The notes beneath the pieces are model-generated. The model searched no databases. It saw only the letters and a program-made list of their open reading frames with translations, and was not told the DNA's origin. This document shows positions 33,920 through 41,803 of a DNA stretch of 46,920 bases, piece after piece. The position numbers and the translations under genes were made by a program. How positions within the stretch are numbered: the stretch's first letter is position 1; each line of letters starts with the position of its first letter. The DNA is taken from the NCBI GenBank assembly GCA_026225095.1, contig JAMFSC010000032.1, positions 1-46,920 on the forward strand. Reading direction: 5' to 3'. The DNA is from a bacterium (GTDB taxonomy: Bacteria; Acidobacteriota; Terriglobia; Terriglobales; Acidobacteriaceae).

Positions 33920-34095
33920 GCTTCAAGGGTAGCGCATGGGGGCGGGTGGGTGTCTGCGGTGGCGGGTTGGTCGATCTCCGCGCGGCGGATCGAAATGGAA
34001 TTCCGTGGCCGATTTCAATGCGGGGTGTGATTTGTCTCCAGGCTACGGCGAGCGGGATGGATGGATTAGAGTGAATTCTGAGGACGCGAGAGACG

Positions 34096-35091
34096 ATGAC
34101 TACGTTTGAAGAGCATGTTCTGGGGCAGGAGAAGCTGCTTGAGATTCCGGGTTTCGGTGAGGCGAGGGGCTCGTTTGCGTGGATGATGAGCGGGCTGACG
34201 CTGGCGGCGCGGAGGATCGAGGCACAGATCCGGTCGGCGGGGCTGGGCGATGTGTATGGGGCCGAGGGCTCGGAGAATGTGCAGGGTGAGGCGCAGCAAA
34301 AGCTGGATGTCGTGGCGAACGACGCCATGATGGAGTGTCTGGGGTCGCGGGAGGGTGTGGCGGCGCTGGTGAGCGAGGAGGATGAGAGCGCGGTGGTGGT
34401 GGATGGGGATCCGGCGACGGGGCGGTATATTTTCATCTTCGACCCGTTGGATGGGTCTTCGAATATCGACGTGAATGTGAATGTGGGGACGATCTTCAGC
34501 GTGCATCGGCGGCTGGCGGAGGGGGGGCTGGATGAGTCGATGCTGCAGGCGGGGACGGAGCAGGTGATGGGTGGGTATGTGCTCTATGGTCCGTCTACGG
34601 TGCTGGTGTATACGGCGGGGACCGGGGTGCATGGGTTTACGCTCGATGCGGCGAGTGGGGCGTTTGTGCTGACGAGCGAGCATATGGCGATGCCGGAGCA
34701 GGGGTCTTACTACAGCGTGAATGAGGCGAATGCGGCGGAGTGGCCGGAGGGTTTTCAGACCTATGTCGGCACGCTGCGGAGTGGCGGACTGGGGAGGGCT
34801 TATAGCTCGCGGTATATCGGAAGTTTGGTGGCGGACTTCCATCGGACGCTGCTGAAGGGTGGGGTGTTTTTGTATCCTCCGACGGACAAGCAGCCGGGGG
34901 GCAAGCTGCGGCTGTTGTATGAGGCGAATCCGCTGGCGTTTGTGGCCGAGCAGTCGGGTGGGATGGCGACGAATGGGGTGGATCGGGTGCTGGAGATTCA
35001 GCCGGAGAAGATTCATCAGAGGACGGCGTTTTGCGTGGGGAGCCGGAGGGAGATGGAGGCGCTGGCGGCGGCGGTGGGGGGCAAGGCTTGA
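34096..35091 (+). CDS. fbp: Fructose-1,6-bisphosphatase, class I
   Basis: Hydrolyses fructose 1,6-bisphosphate in gluconeogenesis. The 331-residue protein has VSEEDESAV (metal-binding acidic pair), FIFDPLDGSSNIDVNVNVG (the class I signature with metal ligands), and the C-terminal PGGKLRLLYEANPLAFVAEQ substrate region. Length is normal for the class. GAGAG lies about 5 bases before the ATG. The stop codon is directly next to the AlaX start. Confidence 0.96.
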   Translation: MTTFEEHVLGQEKLLEIPGFGEARGSFAWMMSGLTLAARRIEAQIRSAGLGDVYGAEGSENVQGEAQQKLDVVANDAMMECLGSREGVAALVSEEDESAVVVDGDPATGRYIFIFDPLDGSSNIDVNVNVGTIFSVHRRLAEGGLDESMLQAGTEQVMGGYVLYGPSTVLVYTAGTGVHGFTLDAASGAFVLTSEHMAMPEQGSYYSVNEANAAEWPEGFQTYVGTLRSGGLGRAYSSRYIGSLVADFHRTLLKGGVFLYPPTDKQPGGKLRLLYEANPLAFVAEQSGGMATNGVDRVLEIQPEKIHQRTAFCVGSRREMEALAAAVGGKA

Positions 35092-35093
35092 GC

Positions 35094-36317
35094 GTGGCGG
35101 AACGGCTTTACTACGATGCGCAGGAGATGCTGGAGTTTTCGGCGGAGGTGACGGATATCCGTCTGGAGTCGCGTGCCAATGGCGTGAACCGGTGGCAGGT
35201 GGCGCTGGATCGGACGGCGTTTTATCCGGAGAGTGGAGGTCAGCCGTGGGATGTGGGGACGCTGGAGGCGGTGGCTCGGAGCGGAGCCCGGCTGGAGGTT
35301 CCGGTGCTGGCCGTGGTGGAGGCTGGGGGCGAGGTTTGGCATGTGGTCGAGAAGCCGATGACGGCGGGGACCATGGTGACCGGGCGGGTCGATGAGGCGC
35401 GGCGGCGGGACCATATGCAGCAGCATACGGGGCAGCATCTGTTGTCGGCGGTGTTGCTGCGGGAGATGGGGGTGGAGACGGTCTCGTTTCACCTGGGCGC
35501 CTCTCACATGGGGGTGGAGAGTTCGACGATTGATCTGAGTGTTGGGTCGCTGGGCCGTGAGGACGTGGTGCGGATGGAGATGGTGGTGAATGGGCTGATC
35601 GGGGAGGATCGGCGGGTCTCGGTGGGGACGGTGGAGAGGGGTGAGGCGGAGGCGATGCTGGCTCGGGGCGACCTGCGGAAGCTTCCGGAGCGGGTGGGGG
35701 CGATTCGGGTGGTGGAGATAGACGGCGTTGAGTGGAATGCTTGTGGGGGGACGCATGTCGGATCGACGGGGCGGATCGGTGGGTTGGTGATTCGGCGGGT
35801 GGAGAAGGTGAAGCAGGGGGTGAGGGTGGAGTTCTGTTGCGGGCTGCGGGCGGTGCGGGCGGCTCGGAGGGACTATGAGACGGTGGGGGAGTTGGGGAGG
35901 GTGCTTTCGACGGGGGTGGGGGAGTTGGTGGGGAAGGTTGGGGGGGTGCTGGAGGATGCGAGGGCGGCGGAGAAGGTTCGGAGGGGGCTGCTGGAGGAGA
36001 TGGCTGGGTTTGAGGCACGAACGCTGGGCGATGGGCGGGTGGTGGTGGTGGCGGCGCGAAGTGTGGAATATGCGAAGGTGCTGGGGGGGAAGATTGCGGG
36101 GTTGGGCCGGGTGGGGATTGTGCGGGTGGTCGAGGGGGAGCGGGGGACGGTGGTGTTGGCGGCGGGGGATGGGACGGATTGTGGGGCGGTGATGAAGGTG
36201 GCGCTGGAGGTACTGGGGGCTCGGGGAGGCGGGTCGGCGGGGCTGGCGCAGGGGGGAGTTGCGGTAGAGGATGTGGAGCGGTTGGTGGGGGAGTTGCGTG
36301 GACGGGTTGGAGGTTGA
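35094..36317 (+). CDS. Alanyl-tRNA editing protein, AlaX type with DHHA1 domain
   Basis: A stand-alone relative of the alanyl-tRNA synthetase editing domain. It hydrolyses mischarged Ser-tRNA(Ala) or Gly-tRNA(Ala). Zinc-site motifs are present: HMQQHTGQHLLS and CGGTHV with its Cys and His. DRTAFYPESGGQPWDVG is the N-terminal lobe. A C-terminal DHHA1-like domain contains GGGSAGLAQGG. At 407 residues it is the long AlaX form, with no aminoacylation domain. The GTG at 35094 has AAGG 8 bases upstream; a TTG at 35088 overlapping the fbp stop is an alternative. It sits 83 bases before the tRNA-Ala gene, on the same strand. Confidence 0.9.
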   Translation: MAERLYYDAQEMLEFSAEVTDIRLESRANGVNRWQVALDRTAFYPESGGQPWDVGTLEAVARSGARLEVPVLAVVEAGGEVWHVVEKPMTAGTMVTGRVDEARRRDHMQQHTGQHLLSAVLLREMGVETVSFHLGASHMGVESSTIDLSVGSLGREDVVRMEMVVNGLIGEDRRVSVGTVERGEAEAMLARGDLRKLPERVGAIRVVEIDGVEWNACGGTHVGSTGRIGGLVIRRVEKVKQGVRVEFCCGLRAVRAARRDYETVGELGRVLSTGVGELVGKVGGVLEDARAAEKVRRGLLEEMAGFEARTLGDGRVVVVAARSVEYAKVLGGKIAGLGRVGIVRVVEGERGTVVLAAGDGTDCGAVMKVALEVLGARGGGSAGLAQGGVAVEDVERLVGELRGRVGG

Positions 36318-36322
36318 GGCGG

Positions 36323-36352
36323 TTGGTGGTGGGGGCACTGTGCTGTTACACT
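36323..36352 (+). promoter_or_regulatory. Candidate promoter for tRNA-Ala
   Basis: TTGGTG at 36323-36328 and TACACT at 36347-36352 are separated by 18 bases, with an extended -10 TG at 36344-36345. The expected start point is about 40 bases before the tRNA. This is a motif match only. Confidence 0.4.
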
Positions 36353-36400
36353 TGGAGACGTTCCCGAGTGCTGCGCCTGCGTAAGAAAGCGGCGTACTGT

Positions 36401-36476
36401 GGGGCTGTAGCTCAGTTGGGAGAGCGCCTCGTTCGCAACGAGGAGGTCAGCGGTTCGATCCCGCTCAGCTCCACCA
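36401..36476 (+). tRNA. tRNA-Ala (anticodon CGC)
   Basis: A full cloverleaf of 76 bases with encoded CCA. The acceptor stem GGGGCTG pairs with CAGCTCC and contains the G3-U70 wobble pair, the Ala identity element. The anticodon stem CCTCG/CGAGG encloses the loop TTCGCAA with anticodon CGC, which reads GCG. The T arm has GGTTCGATCC. It lies directly downstream of the alanyl-tRNA editing gene. Confidence 0.97.
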
Positions 36477-36594
36477 AAATATGCCGTCCTGTGAGTGGCT
36501 GGATCGCATGTTAGAGGGGAATTTTCTTTTGTGGAATTGTGATTGAAACTTAGCTTGTGGCCGGGCGGGGGGCGCTCGGGTTATGATTCGGGCG

Positions 36595-37455
36595 ATGAGA
36601 AATTACGTGAGCCGTCGTAGTGTATTGCGGGCCTCTGCCGCGTTGTCTGCCTCCACCTTTATAAAATCTGCTGCGTGGGCTGCGGGATTCGATGATCCCA
36701 AGGCCGCGGTTTCGCCGATCCGGCTGGGGATTGCGAGCTATACGTTTCGAAAGTTCGACGAGGCGAAGCTGATCGGGTTTATGAAGGAGCTGAAGACTCC
36801 TTACCTGAACCTGAAGGATTTTCATCTGCCGATGACGCCGCTGGATGCGGTGAAGGTGAAGGCGGAGGTCTATCGGACGGCGGGTTTGAAGCTGACGGCG
36901 GCGGGGAATATTACGTTTGCCAAGGATGATGATGCGGATATCCGGCCGAAGTTCGAATACATCAAGGCGGCGGGGATCCCGGTGATCGTCTGTGCTCCGA
37001 CGCATGAGGTGCTGCCGAAGCTCGAAAAATATGTGAAGGAGTATGACGTCAAGCTGGCGATTCATAACCATGGTCCGGAGGATAAGAACTTTCCTTCGCC
37101 GCTCGATGTTTTAAAGGCCGTGAAGGGAATGGACGAGCGGATCGGGTGCTGCATCGACTGTGGGCACTGCATGAGGGCGGGGACGGATGTCGTGGAGGCG
37201 ATCCATGCGGTGGGGCCGCGGTTGTTTGACGTGCACATCAAGGACCTGGCGGATGGGACTTCGCGGGAGAGCCAGGTGGCGGTGGGCGAGGGCATCATGC
37301 CGGTGATGGAGATCTTCAAGGCGCTGATCGCGATCAAATATCCGGGGAATGTGGACCTGGAGTACGAGATCAAGGAGAACGATCCGATGCCGGGGGTGGT
37401 GGAGAGCTTTGCCTATATGCGTGGGGTGCTGGCGGGGATGGGGTATCGGGGGTAA
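36595..37455 (+). CDS. Tat-exported TIM-barrel sugar isomerase/epimerase family protein
   Basis: A 286-residue protein with a twin-arginine signal (SRRSVLRASAALSAS) followed by a TIM barrel of the xylose isomerase-like AP endonuclease 2 type. Candidate metal ligands and active-site residues are in LAIHNHGPE, GCCIDCGHCM, FDVHIKDL and LEYEI. Family members act on sugar phosphates or keto-sugars, but the substrate cannot be inferred. The Tat signal suggests that it is folded with its cofactor in the cytoplasm and works in the periplasm. The longer ATG at 36583 adds only four residues. It follows the tRNA and ends 23 bases before the copper ATPase. Confidence 0.85.
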   Translation: MRNYVSRRSVLRASAALSASTFIKSAAWAAGFDDPKAAVSPIRLGIASYTFRKFDEAKLIGFMKELKTPYLNLKDFHLPMTPLDAVKVKAEVYRTAGLKLTAAGNITFAKDDDADIRPKFEYIKAAGIPVIVCAPTHEVLPKLEKYVKEYDVKLAIHNHGPEDKNFPSPLDVLKAVKGMDERIGCCIDCGHCMRAGTDVVEAIHAVGPRLFDVHIKDLADGTSRESQVAVGEGIMPVMEIFKALIAIKYPGNVDLEYEIKENDPMPGVVESFAYMRGVLAGMGYRG

Positions 37456-37478
37456 CTGAGGTGGCTTAGCATGGTGGG

Positions 37479-39920
37479 ATGCGTGATGCTGGTTTGATCG
37501 CTGTGGAGGTGCCGGATCGGAAGATCGATCCGGTTTGCGGGATGAAGGTGGACCCTGCGAAGGCCGCGGCTACGGTCGAGCAGGGTGGGGGGACATTTTA
37601 CTTCTGCGGGAAGGGGTGCGCGGCTAAATTTGCGGCGGATCCGGAGAAGTATCTTGCGGGGCGGGATGGTGTGGGGGCTGCTCCGGTGAAGGCGGCGGAT
37701 GCGGGGCGGATCTTCGTCTGCCCGATGGACCCGGAGGTGCGGAAGGTGGGTCCGGGGGCTTGTCCTAAGTGTGGGATGGCGCTCGAGCCGGACGATGTGG
37801 GGGCGGCGACAAGGGTCGAATACACGTGTCCGATGCATCCGGAGATTGTGCGGGATGGGCCGGGGGTATGCCCGATCTGCGGGATGGCGCTTGAGCCCAG
37901 GACGGTGGAAGTGGAGGAGACGAATCCTGAGCTGGAGAGCATGGAGCGGCGGCTTTGGGTGTCGCTTGGGCTGACGCTGCCTCTGCTGGCGGTGATGGTC
38001 TCGGAGATGTTGCCGGGAAGGCCGGTGCAACGGATTTTGGCGGGTGGGGTGTTGGGGTGGGTGGAGTTTGCGCTGGCTACGCCGGTGGTCGTTTGGGGTG
38101 GGGGGCCGTTTTTTGCGCGGGGGTGGGCTTCGGTCGTTACGCGGAATCTGAATATGTTTACGTTGATCGCGCTGGGGTCGGGGGCGGCTTATCTTTACAG
38201 CGTGGCGGCGGTGATCGCTCCGGGGATGTTTCCGGCTTCTTTTCGGGATATGGGCGGGCAGTTGGGGCTTTATTTTGAGGCGGCGGCGGTGATTACGGTG
38301 CTTGTGCTGCTGGGGCAGGTGCTGGAGCTGCGGGCTCGCTCGAGGACGAGTGGGGCGATTCGGGCGCTGCTGGGGCTCGCTCCGAAGACGGCGCGGCGGG
38401 TGGAGGCGGATGGGTCGGAGCGGGATGTGGATCTGGCAACGATTGTGGTTGGGGACAGGTTGCGGGTGCGTCCGGGGGAGAAGACTCCGGTGGATGGCGT
38501 GGTGGTGGAGGGGCGGAGCTTCGTTGACGAGTCGATGGTGAGCGGGGAGGCTACGCCGGTGGAGACGGGCGTGGGGGCGAAGGTGATCGGGGGGACGATC
38601 AACGGGACAGGCGGGTTTGTGATGCGGGCGGAGAGGGTCGGGAAGGATACGCTGCTGGCGCAGATTGTGCGGATGGTCGGGGAGGCGCAGAGGACGCGGG
38701 CTCCGATTCAGCGGCTGGCGGATGTGGTGGCGGGGTACTTTGTGCCGGTGGTGGTGGGGGCGGCGGTGGTGACGTTTGGGGCGTGGGCGGTGTGGGGACC
38801 GGAGCCTCGGTATGCCCATGCGCTGCTGAATGCGGTGGCGGTGCTGATTATTGCTTGCCCGTGTGCGCTGGGGCTGGCTACGCCGATGGCGATTATGGTC
38901 GGGACGGGGCGGGGGGCGAGCGAGGGGATCCTGGTGCGGAACGCCGAGGCGCTGGAGATGATGGAGAAGGTGACGGTGCTGGTGGTCGACAAGACGGGTA
39001 CGTTGACGGTGGGGAAGCCGACCATGACGCGGGTGGTGGCGCTCGATGGGTTCCAGGAGGCCGAGGTGCTGGGGGTGGCGGCGGGGCTGGAGCAGGGGAG
39101 TGAGCATCCTCTGGCGGGGGCGGTGTTGGCTGGGGCGAAGGCGCGGGGGGTTGAGGCGGAGAGGGTGGAGGGGTTTCGGTCGGTGACAGGGAAGGGCGTT
39201 CTGGGGACGGTGGGGGGCAGGGAGGCTCGGGTGGGGAATGCGCTGATGGTTGAAGGTCTTCCGGGGCTGGCGGAGGCCGAAGGGCAGGCTGAGGGAATGC
39301 AGCGGGAGGGGGAGACGGTGGTCTTTGTCGCGCTGGGGGGGAGGGTGGCGGGGCTGATCGCGGTTTCGGATCCGGTGAAGGACGGGACCGTCGAGGCGAT
39401 TGCGGGGTTGAAGCAGGAAGGGATCAAGGTGGTGATGGTGACGGGGGATCATCGGACTACGGCCGCGGCGGTGGCGGGACGGTTGGGGATTGAGTTTGAA
39501 GCCGACGTGCTTCCTGATCAGAAGGCAGAGGTCGTGAAGCGGTTGCAGGCGGGAGGTGCTGTCGTCGCGATGGCGGGCGATGGGGTGAACGATGCTCCGG
39601 CGCTGGCGCAGGCGCAGGTGGGGATCGCGATGGGCACGGGGACGGATGTGGCGATCGAGGCAGGGGGGATCACGCTGGTGAAGGGTGATCTGCGGGGGAT
39701 TTTGAAGGCTCGGCGGTTAAGCGAGCGGACGATGGGGAATATTCGGCAGAATCTCTTCTTTGCGTTCTTCTATAACGTTCTTGGGGTTCCGGTGGCGGCG
39801 GGGGTGCTCTTTCCTTTTTTTGGGGTGCTGCTGAGCCCGATGATCGGGGCGGCGGCGATGAGCTTCAGTTCGGTTTCGGTGATTGGGAATGCCCTGCGGC
39901 TTCGCACGGTGACGATCTAG
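37479..39920 (+). CDS. P1B-type heavy-metal (copper-type) translocating ATPase
   Basis: An 813-residue membrane ATPase. The N-terminal region has a YHS domain ([23 protein letters not shown]) and two small heavy-metal binding motifs, [22 protein letters not shown] and the analogous [22 protein letters not shown]. These replace the usual CxxC HMA domains. The transmembrane metal site is [10 protein letters not shown]. The phosphorylation motif DKTGTLT puts the acceptor at Asp504, and [19 protein letters not shown] and [12 protein letters not shown] complete the family set. It should export Cu(I) or a related monovalent metal. No CueR-type regulator or chaperone lies next to it. It converges with lpxD across a hairpin-rich gap. 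Confidence 0.93.
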   Translation: MRDAGLIAVEVPDRKIDPVCGMKVDPAKAAATVEQGGGTFYFCGKGCAAKFAADPEKYLAGRDGVGAAPVKAADAGRIFVCPMDPEVRKVGPGACPKCGMALEPDDVGAATRVEYTCPMHPEIVRDGPGVCPICGMALEPRTVEVEETNPELESMERRLWVSLGLTLPLLAVMVSEMLPGRPVQRILAGGVLGWVEFALATPVVVWGGGPFFARGWASVVTRNLNMFTLIALGSGAAYLYSVAAVIAPGMFPASFRDMGGQLGLYFEAAAVITVLVLLGQVLELRARSRTSGAIRALLGLAPKTARRVEADGSERDVDLATIVVGDRLRVRPGEKTPVDGVVVEGRSFVDESMVSGEATPVETGVGAKVIGGTINGTGGFVMRAERVGKDTLLAQIVRMVGEAQRTRAPIQRLADVVAGYFVPVVVGAAVVTFGAWAVWGPEPRYAHALLNAVAVLIIACPCALGLATPMAIMVGTGRGASEGILVRNAEALEMMEKVTVLVVDKTGTLTVGKPTMTRVVALDGFQEAEVLGVAAGLEQGSEHPLAGAVLAGAKARGVEAERVEGFRSVTGKGVLGTVGGREARVGNALMVEGLPGLAEAEGQAEGMQREGETVVFVALGGRVAGLIAVSDPVKDGTVEAIAGLKQEGIKVVMVTGDHRTTAAAVAGRLGIEFEADVLPDQKAEVVKRLQAGGAVVAMAGDGVNDAPALAQAQVGIAMGTGTDVAIEAGGITLVKGDLRGILKARRLSERTMGNIRQNLFFAFFYNVLGVPVAAGVLFPFFGVLLSPMIGAAAMSFSSVSVIGNALRLRTVTI

Positions 39921-39933
39921 TCCTGCCGGACGG

Positions 39934-39976
39934 GCCCCCTGCGCGGGGGGCGGTCACTTCGTGACTTGTCTACCGC
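39934..39976. terminator. Two adjacent stem-loops between convergent copper ATPase and lpxD
   Basis: GCCCCC (39934-39939) pairs with GGGGGC (39946-39951). Next to it GTCAC (39953-39957) pairs with GTGAC (39961-39965), and an outer pair is possible between GCGGT and ACCGC at 39972-39976. No T run follows, so termination is not certain, although the position between two convergent genes fits. The sequence may be another dispersed repeat. Confidence 0.4.
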
Positions 39977-40009
39977 TTTGCAGGGCGCTCCCGATGGTCG
40001 CGAGGGGAT

Positions 40010-41026
40010 TTACTGGGTTGGGCGGCGTTTCAGTTCGCGGAGGAGGTCGGGGAGCTTGTTGAACAAGGCGACCGAGCGGAGCCACTGGCGGTTGTCGATG
40101 GCGGGGTAGCCGCTGACGATCTTGCCGGGAGCTACGTCGGATGGGATTCCGGACTGGGCGGTCGCGATGGCTCCGTCGCCGATGGTGCAGTGGCCGGCTA
40201 CGCCGACCTGGCCGGCGAGGATCACGTTCTTGCCGATGGTTGTGGAGCCGGCCAGGCCGACTTGGGCGCAGAGTAATGTTGCCTGGCCTACGTTCGATCC
40301 GTGCCCGACCTGGACAAGATTGTCGATCTTGGCTCCGGCCTGGATGCGGGTCTCGCCGATGGAAGCTCGGTCGACGCAGGCGTTGGCCTGGACCTCGACG
40401 TTTTCTTCGAGGATGGTGGGGCCGGATTGGACGATCTTGTACCAGGGTCCGCCGGGGAGGGGGTTGGGGCCTTTCTGGCGGGCGAAGCCGAAGCCGTCGG
40501 CTCCGATGATGGCTCCGTTCTGGATGGTGACGTGATCGCCGAGGGTGCAGTGCTCGCGGAGGATGGCGTGGGCGTGGAGGAAGAGGTGGGAGCCGGCTCG
40601 GACGCGCTCGTAGATGACGGCGTGGGCGAGGATGACGGCGTGGGGGCCGATCTCGACGTGGTCTGCGATGACGACGTAGGGGCCGATGTGGGCGTGGGCT
40701 CCGATGCGGGCGGTGGGGGCGATGACGGCGGTGGGGTGGATTCCGGGTGGGTAGGCGGGCGGGGTGTAGAAGAGCTCGATGGCTCGGGCGAAGGCAAGGT
40801 AGGGGTTGTCGAGCCGGAGGGTGGTGGTGGGGATCTCGGGGAAGGCCGGCTCGACGAGGATGGCGGTGGCCTGGGTGGTGCGGGCGAGGGAGGCGTATTT
40901 GGGGTTGGAGACGAAGGTGAGATGCCCGGGGCGGGCGTCTTCGATGCCGGCGATTCCGGTGATCTCGGCGGTGGGGTCGCCGTGGAGGGTGGCGTTGAGG
41001 TGGCGGGACAGGTCGACCAGGTTCAT
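40010..41026 (-). CDS. lpxD: UDP-3-O-acyl-glucosamine N-acyltransferase
   Basis: Adds the second acyl chain in lipid A synthesis, so the organism makes lipid A. The 338-residue protein has the N-terminal uridine-binding domain ([17 protein letters not shown]), then a left-handed beta helix of hexapeptide repeats (about residues 100-280), then GADGFGFA and the histidine-containing VGHGSNVGQ motif. The C-terminal helix ends [11 protein letters not shown]. Length matches the family (E. coli 341). No lpxA or fabZ is adjacent. Confidence 0.95.
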   Translation of the reverse strand: MNLVDLSRHLNATLHGDPTAEITGIAGIEDARPGHLTFVSNPKYASLARTTQATAILVEPAFPEIPTTTLRLDNPYLAFARAIELFYTPPAYPPGIHPTAVIAPTARIGAHAHIGPYVVIADHVEIGPHAVILAHAVIYERVRAGSHLFLHAHAILREHCTLGDHVTIQNGAIIGADGFGFARQKGPNPLPGGPWYKIVQSGPTILEENVEVQANACVDRASIGETRIQAGAKIDNLVQVGHGSNVGQATLLCAQVGLAGSTTIGKNVILAGQVGVAGHCTIGDGAIATAQSGIPSDVAPGKIVSGYPAIDNRQWLRSVALFNKLPDLLRELKRRPTQ

Positions 41027-41063
41027 GGGGAGATTGTAGGGCTTTGGAGTTGGGTTGGGTGGT

Positions 41064-41597
41064 TCAGGGAAAGAGTGATGGTTCGGGTTCGGGCTTTGCT
41101 GGGGTGGGTTTGGGACGGGATGGGGTGGTGACGACGGCGAGGATCTGCAGGGAGGCGATGGCGGTGCGGGGGACGAAGAGGCGGTGGGTGTTGGTGCGGG
41201 CGTCGGCCATTCCGGAGAGGGTGGGTGGGGTGAGGAAGAGGCCGGCGTCTTCGATGAGGCCGTCGAGGAGGGAGAGGTCGAGGGGGGCGAGGCCTTCGAG
41301 GAGGTCGCCGGTGAGGAAGGTGAGGCGGAGCCAGAGGCCTTCGGAGCGGGGGCGGGTGAGGAAGGCTCGGCGGGAGAGGCGCTCGGGGTCGGTGGGGTCG
41401 TCGAGGTTGAAGTCGCGGACGAAGGCGATGTGCTTGATTTCGGCGAAGGGGAGGGTGAGGGTGTGGCTGGAGAGATCGAGGAGATCGATGACGGAGGGAG
41501 GGGGGGAGTGGTGGACGAAGGCGCTCGCGGGGAGGTAGCCGGCTCGGGGAGGGCCGGTGAGAGGACGGACTAGGACCTTTTTTCGGGAGAGGGCCAT
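41064..41597 (-). CDS. Conserved hypothetical protein
   Basis: A 177-residue protein starting at the ATG at 41597. The middle reads [29 protein letters not shown] and looks beta-rich, with [18 protein letters not shown] near the end. The C-terminus is Pro/Lys-rich ([18 protein letters not shown]). I do not recognise a family with confidence. Upstream codons of the longer frame (to 41867) do not look coding. It ends 37 bases from lpxD on the same strand and may be expressed with it. Confidence 0.6.
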   Translation of the reverse strand: MALSRKKVLVRPLTGPPRAGYLPASAFVHHSPPPSVIDLLDLSSHTLTLPFAEIKHIAFVRDFNLDDPTDPERLSRRAFLTRPRSEGLWLRLTFLTGDLLEGLAPLDLSLLDGLIEDAGLFLTPPTLSGMADARTNTHRLFVPRTAIASLQILAVVTTPSRPKPTPAKPEPEPSLFP

Positions 41598-41803
41598 GGG
41601 GTTTTGTCGTGCGGATGAAAATGGATTACGAAAGGGTGCAAGTTGGGCGTTTGAGGTGGCAGACCCACCGAATTCTATGATACATTCGAGTTTTGCGCTG
41701 GCGGAATTGCGGCGTAAAAGGCTGATTTGCCAACGTTTAGGCTTACCTGACGTGATGGGCGAACTGCAGACCCAACGGATGGGCAGGAGCGTACGCAGAG
41801 GAT

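Noticed and set aside
33920..34095. Possible FMN riboswitch before riboflavin synthase
   Set aside because: No conserved RFN element sequence on the minus strand in this 176-base gap.
33147..34436. 429-codon minus-strand ORF containing repeat copy 3
   Set aside because: A frame artefact overlapping the riboflavin synthase gene in another frame. The phrase it shares with frames over the other copies (SLRWAGAP) is just the translated repeat.
34066..36018. 650-codon minus-strand ORF, and others at 31424-33145 and 35016-36338
   Set aside because: Antisense to fbp, AlaX and the carboxypeptidase-regulatory-like gene. Only the last 73 codons of 31424-33145 look real and are annotated.
37413..39452. 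679-codon minus-strand ORF
   Set aside because: Antisense to the copper ATPase, His/Arg/Pro-biased, no domains.
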